This document shows positions 13,293-24,491 of a stretch of DNA of 64,000 bases, in pieces. Below the pieces are notes generated by a model that saw only the letters and a program-made list of their open reading frames with translations, was not told where the DNA came from and made no database searches. The stretch is taken from the NCBI GenBank assembly GCA_013400155.1, contig VXBM01000551.1:165408-229407 (forward strand). The letters are read 5' to 3'. Each line of letters starts with the position of its first letter. Position 1 is the first letter of the stretch. The DNA is from Helopsaltes ochotensis (Eukaryota; Chordata; Aves; Passeriformes; Locustellidae). The position numbers were made by a program, and so were the translations under genes.

Positions 13293-16200
13293 TACTCATA
13301 CTTAGTGCATATTAGACTTACTTGTTATCAATTTATATTCTTTTCTATTAGAATTTTTAAGAATTTGGTTCTCGTGGCCTTCATATGCTTAACACTAAGC
13401 TTTAATTAAGATCATACCTTATGAAACCACAATTCTAGTAATTTCCATACAAGAAACAATAACACATAAATTACATCTTGAAGCATGGTAGCATTGTATT
13501 TGTATATTAAAAAAAAAAAAACAGCTGTAGAGTTTTTAACTTAGCATTGTAAGAAAATAGAATTTTTGCACATTTTTTTTTCCAGCTTCACAGGAAAATC
13601 ATAGGTGGAGCTGACAAGTCAAAAGTACTTGCATGATCTTGTATCCTTCCTTATGACAGAGATATAGAACTTCTAAAAAAAAAAAATTAATATCATTCAT
13701 CAAGAGCTACTAAACTTTTTGTTTGGGCCTCACAGACTGTTTTCTTTGACAAGCCACTTTCAGCATGAAAAAGCCTCATCAAATAAATAAACAAAGGCAA
13801 CTATAGCTTTCTTATGTTTTTGAAGTCTAAACATACTTAAAGGAAGTTCAAGCTTTTATTCTGAAAAAGGCATCTGTCATGAAATGTGAGGGCTGAAGGG
13901 TATCTTGAAACAGGAAAGGAAGTGTCACAGGTTTACAGAGAGATTTCTTTCAAGGAGAAGGTTATGGGATCAGCGCTTTTGCTCTAATCCATGATCTCTC
14001 CAGTACCATGCCTTAATTTCATCCTGTAACACTTGAAGAGACTGAGGGTCTCATCTACTTTCAACATTTAGAGTACCACTGAAAATTTATTTTGAAAACT
14101 GCTATGATGATATTCAAACTCAAATTAAACAATATTTTTTGCAAGTCTGTTTGCATATGTTTTGGATAACCATAAATACACTTTTTTATTCTTCTACTAC
14201 TATCCAGACATCTTTTCTCTTGCATTATGCTCTTTTATATTTCCTTCTCTGTGATTCCAACCTTTGTTCCAACTTATAACATAAAGCTGTGGTATGTGTA
14301 CGCACTCACCTCATAATATAGTTGTCTACTTGTGCAGTCCTCCCAACACAACCAAATCAAATCTTAGATGCCCCTTTCACCCTACTGTCTCACTCTTTGA
14401 GTCTACAGCAATGTCAACAAACTATACCTGCAGTGTACTTGACAGAAAGAAAATCTAGTCTACACCTTTTATAGGAAAATTCTTAGTCTAGATTATACAC
14501 TTGCTAAAAAAGAAGCTCTTGTATAGAAATAAATTACTACAAAATCACAGTAGTAATTTTCCCCCCACCCATGCCCTTGCACAATTAACAACCATATCCA
14601 ACATGAAAGGGTGGGTGGGGTTAGAAGGCATTCTTGCAAAATTCCCATGAAAAATAATTCATACAAAACTACCCAGTCTTGAAGCAGCAGATGAAAAGTA
14701 TTCACTCTGGATAGATCCTTCGGGGGTTTTTTCTCAAGTTTGGGGGGAGGTTGTTTGTTTGTTTTTTGTTCATTTGTTGGGTGGTTTATTTTTTTCTTCT
14801 TCTTAAATTGCCCTTTGTGGTCATGGCTTGGGGCTTGTGTTAAAAAACTGAGAACTTAGCTTTTGCAGCTTCATTTTTACATTACGGTAGCAGATACTGC
14901 TATAAACACAGTTGCCTTCTGAGGGGTTACTGAGCCCAGCAGAAAAAGTGCAGCTAGTACAGAAACACAGTAAATTCCAAACACATTACTTCTTCTCTTC
15001 CCCTTTCCAAATACAAAACAGTCAACTACATCGGATTCTTTGATTTTTGATAACAGGGCTCGGTTTCTAAATGTAATATGCCCCAGGTTACTTCGTAAGT
15101 TTTCTTGGCCTGTGATCAGGAGCACACCTGACAGATGCAGACTACCTCTCCTGTCACCCTCATGTAATCCTTCATGTTTTGTATCAAAGAATTCCTCCAG
15201 CAGTTGAAAGCAAATTTATCCTCAAAGGTATTTATGACAAATACAATAATTCCTTTTAATGCAGGGACTGTTTAATCCACCAACCTATTAAGTACAGAAT
15301 ACCTCCAGCAAACAACCATTACTTCTCATTAACATATTGCACTTAAAAATACAATTAATCCTTTAATAGGAACCTAAAATACATAGTTTCCTCTACGCAG
15401 CACCTCTCTCGATAATAATCTGCAGAAAGTGGTATCCAAAAGTTAATTAAAAGCAAAGTGTTCTTACATACTAGGCTTCCTGTTCAGACACACAATGACT
15501 TGATGTTATTGGTGCTTTCACTGATTAAAAGGATTTACAATATATAGTTTTGGGAAAGAAGCTCTATAATTGCTGCTAATTGCCTTCATTTTTAGATGGT
15601 TGGATATGTTTCACATGGGTCTTGTTTAACTGTGCTAGATATTTTCCAAGCATATATATTAAACTTTTCCTTTTGTTAATTCAAAAACAACTACAAGTTT
15701 CTTTTTTTCCTTACCTATTACTCCACAAACTATTTTGGTAGAGTGCTTTTCATAGCCAATGATAATTACACTTAAATAGAGAATAAAAATAACTTTTTGA
15801 TTAAATTTACAGGCCTATGGCTCGGAAAATATGGTTTCTATTCTCACTTGCACAATGGATTTTCTGTTTCATTGAGCAAGACGGGCATGATCACAGCTAC
15901 TTTTCTCCATCTTTTACTGAAGAGTGTTTGCTTTTCAAAATATGTCTTTTTCTGTCTAATTAGAGCTAATCAAGAATAGTGACAAAAATGCTGTTAAAAA
16001 GGTATACTACAGAAAAATGAATATTGAAACAATCATATGAATCAAATGGTTATAGTTATTATAAATTCTAAATAACGTATTTTATATTGTTGAAGTACCT
16101 CATTCAATATCTTCTGATGTTTCCAAAGCAGAGAACATAATTTTGCTCAGTTCCCATTTACAGTTAAGCTGCCTTCTGATGTTTTGGCCTCCCACTTGGA

Positions 16201-19200
16201 CTGGACTAGAGCAATTATAACTTGATACTGAAGGAATTCCTTGTGGTGTGTCCTAGACAATAAATCCAGTACTGAAACACCTACTTTTTTAACCATAAGT
16301 CTCTCTGGTTTGAAGCAGAACCCAATCCAAGGTTTTTCTCATCAAGTGCAGCATATACTACTCAGGAAGAAAGTGGATGCTGCAGATTAAATTCTTTTCT
16401 GCTGAAGCTATTTTACCATGAACTTAATGAACACATGACATCAGGACTTGATGTGTTTGTGTAGGTATCCCCCTGGGAACAAAGTCACCAACAAGATGAG
16501 TCTCAAAGGCCTTGGTTGCACAGGGGAGCTACACTAATAAGTGGTGTCTTGTACTTTGTACTTGGATTTCAAACTCTCACAGCCTGAAGCAGTTTTGCCA
16601 GTGATGATAGACCTTAGCAGGGTTTTACCAAGTAGACACAATAGGAATGGATCTGCGATATGTAACAATTGGTGCCAAGAACCCAAGGCCCAAGTTAGAT
16701 AGACGTGCTGGGAGGGTTATTCAGACTGGGTCCAGTCTGTCTCCTGTACTGGAAGTCTCTTGGCAGCTGAAGGATATTAGGTGATTTCTTGGAGGGAATA
16801 TTCCAGATTATTTTAATTTGAAATGTGTAGTCTGTGTGCTCTGAGCCTCCTCTGTGTTGTAGAGGGTAGAGATTTTGACTCAAGCATATTTTTGATTGTA
16901 GAGAGAAAAAGAGAAAAAATGCCTAATATCAATGTACACTTTTTCATTGTAATTGTTTTCCTGACAAAATTCTAGAATGCCTTCAGGGTACCTACACTTT
17001 GCTGTCTGTTGCATAAAAACTTCAAAAAACATCCACAACTTTCTCAATTTTAGTTATTCATAATAATCTTGAGAATTCAAGGTAGATGTCAGCAAAGAAA
17101 TATTATTTCTTCTGATAAATAGCATCACAGCTCTCTTCTGGTTTTACTTTTGTTAATATTGATCCTGAGAAGCCAACGATATTCAAATGCATTACATTCT
17201 TTAGGAATCTATCTTCTATTATGAAAATGGTCTGTTAGCAGCAAACATCCTAAACTCTGAAAGTTTCTTTGCCAGGAGCCAAGTCTATATGAAAAGTGTA
17301 TGGTTGGCTGATTTGGCTTTTATGTTTTAAAAAGCTGCCCCGAAAACCTTCAATATTTGGCAAGGTCTTCCACCATTTAGCAGATTTCAAGATGTGTTTC
17401 TTAAAACATGTTTTCACCTGTTTTGTCAATGCTTTTAATTTTTTAACATGTGTACTACAACTTCTCAGAGACACCACTGGTACAGTAAATTTAATGCAAT
17501 TTCTGAAATAATCAGGAAGCAAAACATAGAATTTCAAAACACATCAAGTAAACATATAAAAGTACAAATTTTAATACACGATTACATGATTGGTAGGTAA
17601 TGTCCACAAGTTTCACAGAATACAAAGAGATATATATCCAAAAAAGTGAGTTGAAGATTCTAGTTGAAGTGAATTTTATTTAACTAAGAATTGGCACAAC
17701 TATACTTTGTAGTCCTGTAAGTTTTTTTATCAACATTAAAAACTCCTCATGTTTAACAAATTTGTTTCCACCTATGCAATGTAATAATCCTACTTCACTT
17801 TTGATTTTATAGAAGGAACACACAGATACTAATTCATATCTGATTTAAATAAACTTGTTCATGCTAGTTGAGGTATTCAGTTAGATTTCGGTCTCTCCAG
17901 CTGAGTTGCCTGATTGAGAATAGTTTTTGTAAAGGTGTTGATGTGGGAGGTTTTCCCTTTAGCAATTCTACATACAAATTAGATGCATGTGTGACAGAGA
18001 AAAAAAGAAAAAAAAATATATCTCAAGAAATAACCTCATAAATTATTTTGGAACTAAAAATCTTGGGCAATAACTGTTGAGTATGAATCTGTATTATCCA
18101 GTAGAAATTACTGACAGACAAAATATTTATATTTTTCATTAGGTTTCTGTGGAACAAAAATATTTATTTAAGAAATGTGCTATTTAATCACTTCTTCATA
18201 TTTATGACCTGTAAATTTTCAGTATTTGAAAATGTTGCCATTAAACCACTAATGCTGTAGTCTTTGCTTGAACAAGTCTTGTGTATTTTTTCAATTTTTA
18301 TATTTTAGTATTGAATTTTCAATTTTAAAAAATTTCTTAGCTAAGTCTTTGTGATTTGACTTATGCATGACTTTTACCTTCAGCATAAAATTAGAGGTTG
18401 GTAATAAGATCAGACTCATGGATTGTCATGCTTTATCTTAACTATGTGAGCATATTTTTGTAGATTTCTCAATTTGATTTCTTTTAATCAAAGGGGTTGC
18501 ACAGTCATCCCCCAACTACAGTGTCAAGTGAGACTTATATTCTTATCTTTATAATTAACAGTGAAGGATACATAGGCTTTTTTCTTTCTCCCTTTTTTTT
18601 TCTGAAAAAAAGGAAATATATATAATGAAAAGAGAAAGGGCATAACTTTTTTTTTTTGGTTGTGAAGAAATATGGTTAAAAACTATTTGTAAAGTTAAAA
18701 GCGCTGTTTTTTAAACATGTTTGGTGTCAGGTTCTCTTAAAGACTATCCTAAAAGGAGTCACAGAAGTATCTAAACTTGTCATTTACAAGCAGATAACCA
18801 TTTAGAGATTGTTTTAAATAGGGCTGTGCAGCTCCTACTCATTTTCAAGTTCTTGCATAGGGCTTCAAAACTGTGTCAGATGAGTTTTGTGATGAGGAAG
18901 AAGAAATGTCATTTATACATTTATCAGTCAAATCCAAGTTATTTCCCCCCAGAAATCTTTGTAAGAATTGTTTAGAATGATGTAGAACAAGACTGATCTA
19001 TAGGACCTGGTAGTTCTAAAGTAATATTGCAATGCAGGAAGGCTTACAAATGCACAGACTTGCCTTAGAGGGAATTTGTCTTGCCATGTGTCAGTTGTGA
19101 AAGTTCAGGGGTTAATTTAGGAACAGATGCTGGTATTGACAGAAAGTCACAAAACTAAGAGAAAAATATAGCCAAATCTTCACTTCTTTAGGAAGAACAA

Positions 19201-20570
19201 TTTCACTTTTGTATCATCCTACATATCTTCTAACACTCTGATCTTTTCCCCAGCTTCCCTTTGGATTTCTTCTCTTCATCCACAACTTCTTTAAGATTTT
19301 GTGCATAATTTATCAAGAAAATCTGTGATTTCATTTTTTTGTTATTGCAGAATGAAACCTGTGTCTTATTTTCAGCTTTTCAATCTCAGATTCTTAGTGC
19401 TAACTTTGTTAGTCAACCCCTCTCTGTGTTACTTTTAAATTTTTTTTGTTGATGCAGACCCATATCTGGACTCATTATAACTAATGACCAACCTGAAAGT
19501 TTCTGGGGACATGATTAAGCGGGAGCATAATGGTCTGTGAAGTTATGATTTTTAGCCAAAGGAAAAGGGATGAATGAAGATTTTTTTTTTTCTTGCCAAA
19601 CCTAGACTTAAAACACTACCTAATTTGGTCAACATAACTGAGTATAGTTGTTCCATGTTTTGGAAGAGATAGGTTGAAGATGAGTGGCTGATGGAAAATC
19701 CAGATTGTGCCTGTGGGTTATCTGGAACTCAGGAGATATACATCTGTAAACCACCTTCCACCTTCCTCTGCGTCTTGTTATAAATGCACACAGCTGCTCT
19801 GATCATGTCTTCAACAAACAACTGAAGAACACAGAGGTATTATGCTTTGAGGTATTTAAGGCCACATGAATCTCGCCAGTAATTTAGAACAAATCCCAGT
19901 TTTTCAAGTGAAAATTTCTAGGTAGGAGTCTTTACATTCCCTCTCTTTCTTTTACAAAGCTAATACATGGGTCTTTGCTAATATATTGCAAGTTCAGGAG
20001 CATGAAACATCTACAGGATGCACAACTAACGGAGAAACCAAAGGCAAGTGGGAGAAAACTGGCAAAAGATAAAATGGGAAGGAAGAATAGACGCTTTGCA
20101 GAAGGGTTATTGTTTATATCTCTTGAAAGCTGGTTAGAACTAGGAGGTGGAAGATGAGAATACCAGTGTTCTCAAAGGAGAGGAGAGTCAAAGACTCTAG
20201 GAGCAGGGGAATACCCCATGACAATTTAGAGGCAATCATTTTTGGTAAGGAGTATAGCACATGAGACGGAACAAGAAACGAGAAAAACCCTGGGTCAAGG
20301 AACTTGTTCCAAAACACTTTGTGTTTTGAGAAGGAAATGAACAATGAGTGTTTGGGCAAGTCAAATTGGTCTCCTAAAATAGGTGCTGAATTTGGGAATA
20401 GCAGCAGTGTTTAAACATAGGCAGCTTTCCTGTTTAAACAGAAATAGGTCTGGCAGAGACAATACTGTTGTTCACATGGATATCCCCCATTATGGATTCG
20501 TTGAATTTGTTGTTCTAAGTATAGAGTTTTGCCTTTGCCATTAGTGGTTTACTGGTGGCTTTTCTCTCCA
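13293..20570. other. Unique AT-rich non-coding DNA
   Basis: No gene is recognised. Frames on opposite strands overlap at 17250-17537 (95 codons, minus) and 17296-17511 (71 codons, plus), neither like a known protein. A frame of 82 codons at 14877-15125 (minus) starts with GTG. A GT/T-rich strand-asymmetric patch lies at about 14722-14800, just after a C-run/G-run inverted pair. The segments 15170-15480 and 17320-17520 have a mixed-word, homeobox-site-rich look discussed in the findings. No transposon was recognised. Confidence 0.55.
14561..14620. repeat. Inverted C-run / G-run pair
   Basis: CCCCACCCA at 14563-14571 is the exact reverse complement of TGGGTGGGG at 14612-14620, separated by 40 bases. 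The right arm belongs to a G-rich stretch with three G-runs of three or more. This could form a hairpin, or a weak two- or three-layer G structure. It is a structural observation only. Confidence 0.6.
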
Positions 20571-21150
20571 ACTTGACAAGACCATTTCAAAGTCTAATCC
20601 TGTCTTCCAGTGTCTCCAGATCTGTCACAGTTTGGCGTCATCTGTAGATTTAATAGGCTTACTCTGTGCTATCATCCACCATTGTAATGAAAATATTGAA
20701 TCACATTAAATTAAAGACAAGCTCCTGAAGAGCCCAATTTGATAAATCTCTCCAGTTTGACAGTGAGCCACTGATAATTATTCTCTATGTGGTTTTCCAA
20801 CGAGTTAGGCTCACCAAACAGCAGTATCATCTAGTTTATATTTCCATGGCTTAGTTATTGAAAATGTCATGTGCAACAATGTAAAAACCCTTACAAAAGT
20901 CAGTGTGTGTCACATACTTTCCCTCATCCACAAGCCCTGTTAACTTTCATAAAAAGAAATTATATTGGTTTGACATGTTTTGTTCTTAATGAATCTGTGT
21001 TGGCTGCTTTTCACCTTATTCTTATTTTTAAGGCTCTTAGAAGTATTTTGTATTTTTTCTTGCTGTTTTCCAGAAATCAGAGTTTTTACCTTTGTTTACT
21101 TATTTTGACAAGTTTGCTGACAATGTTTATGTTAATATACCAGAGAATAA
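20571..21150 (-). mobile_element. Old CR1 LINE fragment, reverse-transcriptase region (antisense)
   Basis: Read on the plus strand this is the complement of the CR1 ORF2 reverse-transcriptase region. Recognisable blocks include 'TGGCGTCATCTGTAGATTT', 'TCCAGTTTGACAGTGAGCCA', 'TGTGGTTTTCCAACGAGTTA', 'AATGTCATGTGCAAC', 'ATCCACAAGCCCTGTTAAC' and 'TTGGTTTGACATG'. Divergence is high, with many indels, so the coding frame on the minus strand is destroyed. It matches the older amniote CR1 type better than the young chicken subfamilies. Neither the 3' end nor the 5' UTR is visible. The last ~80 bp before 21150 are only weakly alignable. A 137-codon frame on the sense strand over 20871-21284 is a by-product. 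Confidence 0.85.
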
Positions 21151-21236
21151 GGCTTACATTTTGTGATGCTACCCAAAATAGGTCTTTATCCAGAAGAGAT
21201 TTCTCATGCATATGTGTCTGTACTTGTAAATCTATC

Positions 21237-21818
21237 TGTGCTGGTTTTGGCTGGGATACAGTACATTTTCTTTGTAGTGGCTAGTAGAGGACTAAGTTTT
21301 GGAGTCGTGTTGAAAACAGTGTTGAGAATACAGAGAGGTCTCTATGGCTGAGCAGTACTTACAGAGTCAAGACCTTTCCTGCTTCTCACCTCACCCCACA
21401 AGTGAGGAGGCTGGGGGAGCACAGGGAGCTGGGAGGGGACACAGCTGACCCCAGGAGATGAAAGAGTTATCCCAGACCATATGTTGTCGTGCTCAGCATA
21501 TAAATAGGGGTGGGGACTAGGAAGGCAGAGGGACATATTTAGAGGGATGGCGTTTGTATTCCTGAGTCACCATGATATGCGGTACAGCCTTCCTCTCCCG
21601 GAGATGGCTGAACATCTACCTGCCATGAGAAACAGTGAATGAATGCCTTGCTTTGCTTTGGTTGTGTGTATGGCTTTGTTTTATCTATTAAACTGCCTTT
21701 ATCTCAGCCCACAGGTTCTCTCATTTTTACCTTTCTGATTCTCTGTTCCATCCCACTGGGGGGAAGTTAGCAAGCAGCTGTGTAGGTATTAGTGGCCATA
21801 TGAGGTTAAACCACACCA
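21237..21818 (+). mobile_element. Near-complete solo LTR, ERVL-type endogenous retrovirus
   Basis: It begins TGTGCTGGTTTTGGCTGGGA and ends in '...GGTTAAACCACACCA', about 582 bp with TG...CA termini. The order of blocks is that of a widespread neoavian LTR family: 'GTTGAAAACAGTGTTGA', 'GAGGCTGGGGGAGCACAGGG', 'ATATAAATAGGGG', 'GGAGATGGCTGAAC', 'AAACTGCCTTTATCTCA' and 'CATCCCACTGGGGGG'. The flanking pentamers CTATC (21232-21236) and CCATC (21819-21823) agree at four of five positions, as expected for an old 5-bp target duplication. No gag, pol or env sequence and no second LTR lie nearby, so internal DNA was lost by LTR-LTR recombination. The family name (class III, ERVL) is from memory and not verified by search. 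Confidence 0.93.
21499..21506 (+). promoter_or_regulatory. TATA box of the solo LTR
   Basis: TATAAATA lies about 260 bp into the LTR, followed by a G-rich stretch. This is the position expected for the U3 promoter of the element. Whether it still drives transcription cannot be told from sequence. Confidence 0.6.
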
Positions 21819-24469
21819 CCATCCAATGCCCTCTTTGCTATTTTCATATTTCCCACATTCTAGTTTCTTTTCTGTCATGTCTTTCTGATAGTTCAAGGTT
21901 GTCAGAATGAAAACATATTTCTCTATCCACTTTGCAAAAGTTCCTGGATGCTTTTGAAGGTTTTCACACCCTTTATTTTCACAGATGGGACCATTAACAG
22001 AACAAAAAGAAAGATATGTCCTTCCTTACTTTTCTATTTTTTTTCCTCTCTCTTCCTCCAGAAACAGATGCTTTAGACAGATTGGTGCACTTCAGTTCAG
22101 ACAGCTTTATGTTTGTCTTATGTGGGAACAAGTTGGTTTATAGGACAGAATCAATACTAGAGCACTAGAGCAAAATGTGTAAATTGCACACTTCTTTCCT
22201 CTCAGCTTGTGTGACATTAGAATCCATTATCTGTACTGAGTTTGCAACAGCTCTCTTAAGTGATCCCACTGAAGAGTAAAAGAGTAGTAACCTCTCTCCC
22301 CTGGAACCCTTGAAAGACATTAATTTACCAGTACTTGGTATTAGTTTTCTAGAGAAAATAAGTGGTGTACATGGCTATGAAACTTGTATGACTATGTTTT
22401 ATCTCTGTTTTTAACATGCTGCTAAAAGGTCTTATTCCTGTCAAGGACAACTGCAGTTTTGAAAACAGACTGTTGCAAGGGGGACATAGTCTACATGCCA
22501 TCATAAAAAGTCTTCTTTTATATATTTCAGATAGAAAAAGTTGGAATTCTGGAAAAATGTAGTTGAAATTAAGATTGATATTAACAAATATTAACATATA
22601 TTTTATAGAGGATAGAAACAATTGCAGCATGTGCTTAAAAGATTTCGTAGGTATTCTGATAAAGAAGTTATTTTGACAGAAAAGGAGAGAGAAGGAAGAA
22701 ATTGCTTTTTGTATTATGGTGGAGGCTGCACAATTTAGAATATGCATATATGAACAATGATCAAGTTAAGTAAGAGAGGTATATCACCTACCAGCATCTT
22801 AGCAGCTATATCTAAGTTTCAGTGGTTTATTGACAGCAATATTTCAACTTGCATTTGGGATAGTTGAGTTTATATATTTGGACAATCAGCCAGGTATGTG
22901 GCATAATCTTAAGTGGTCCCACCATAGCTCAGCTCACCATAGCTCAGTCGTGATTAATCCTGAAGCCACCTGCAAATAATTCCTTATACTGTGAGTAGGG
23001 GATGCCACTGGGAAACATGGTCACACAGCCAAGCAGAGATCCATCTTTGTCCTGTGAGGTGAATGGGAGGACATCATAACATTTATTTCTTATACATAAA
23101 GCATAACATACAAAGAGCTTACAAACTACAGATGTGTTTTTCCCAGGAAATCAGTGCAAATGAAATTCATGGTCCAATTCAGAGACAGATAAATTTATGT
23201 TGCTTATCAATAGGCACACTGCCATTGTATACATCATAATAACATCATAATGGTATGAAAATTTAATTTTATGTTGATAATTTTACTATTAATTCTTAAA
23301 AACTTGTTTTGTTTTTTGATCTGCTAGGCCGGGTGCAACCCATTCGTGTTTCTACATGTTGATACTCTAATTGCCAGAAGTTGCACATTAAGAGACTTAC
23401 ATTGTACAAAGACAATATATTATACTGTCATATTAGTGCAGTGTGAGCTATTAACTGAGATGCCAAAAGATATCTTCTCTCATGTTATTTCACATTCAGT
23501 TGTGAATACTTTGAACAAGCAGCTACATGCTTTGTTCACTTCTCATTCCGGGTCTTCCCAAAAAAGAAAAAATTACCCACTGTGGTCACAGATTTATTCC
23601 ATAATCCTATATTCAGCTAATTAATAAAAAAAAAAATAAAAACAGCCCCCTCCTCACCAAACATCAACAGCCAACAACAAATAAAAGAATGTTTGTTTAA
23701 AACCTTCAAGAAATAAAAAATCCCAGTGCTATGGTCAATGAATAATAAGAATAATTTTCAAAGGTACTGTTACAGGAATATTGCATTTTCTTATATCACA
23801 GTATCCACTCAGTGATTCTTCCATTTTGAAAATTCTGATATTGGTGCTGCTTTCTGGGACTAGGAGTGGCTGGAGATCATGGTCAGCTCTATGTTAAGAG
23901 TAAATATTCATCACCAAACTCAGATCAGATATAAAGTTTCTCATGAAGGAATAAACATTTTTGATATATTTTGCTTTATGGCCATGTAGAAGTCTATGCT
24001 GGAATCTGTAGTTGGTGTGAGCATTATCAGTAGTTTTCATGAATGAGAATGTTATTAAAGCCCATCAATCTCAATCAGAGCTGCTGGACTTTGCTGCAGC
24101 TACTGACTTTTCTCCGTCATGAGCTATATCTGCATTGGATCCAAGAAAGGAGCCAAAAAGGGATATATCTAAATAGAGAGACTGGTGAGACTTTGGAGAC
24201 CACAACACTAATCTGTTTCCATTTAGTTCTAACAGTAGACTGAAAGCGGCTTTTCAATGTAAAGTATATTTGGCCAGCACTATGAATTGCTAGTGGGTTT
24301 AACTCACACGGACTCATTCTTTGCACACTTATAAAGAGAAATCCCAGTTGATATACTCATTGCTTATGTAGCTGGTATCCTTCCAGTGTACTGGCAGAGC
24401 ACTTTTTAGTTTTACAGAAATAGTATTGGCTGTCAGTAGCACAGGAATACATGAGGAGTGTCAGAAGCA

Positions 24470-24491
24470 ATAGTTCTAAAATAGTTCTAAA
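24470..24491. repeat. 11-bp tandem duplication
   Basis: ATAGTTCTAAA occurs twice with no spacer and no mismatch. It is a small, probably recent slippage duplication. Confidence 0.85.

Noticed and set aside
20871..21284. Longest open frame of the window, 137 codons on the plus strand
   Set aside because: Most of it reads the antisense of a CR1 remnant and the end runs into the LTR, so it is a by-product of repeats.
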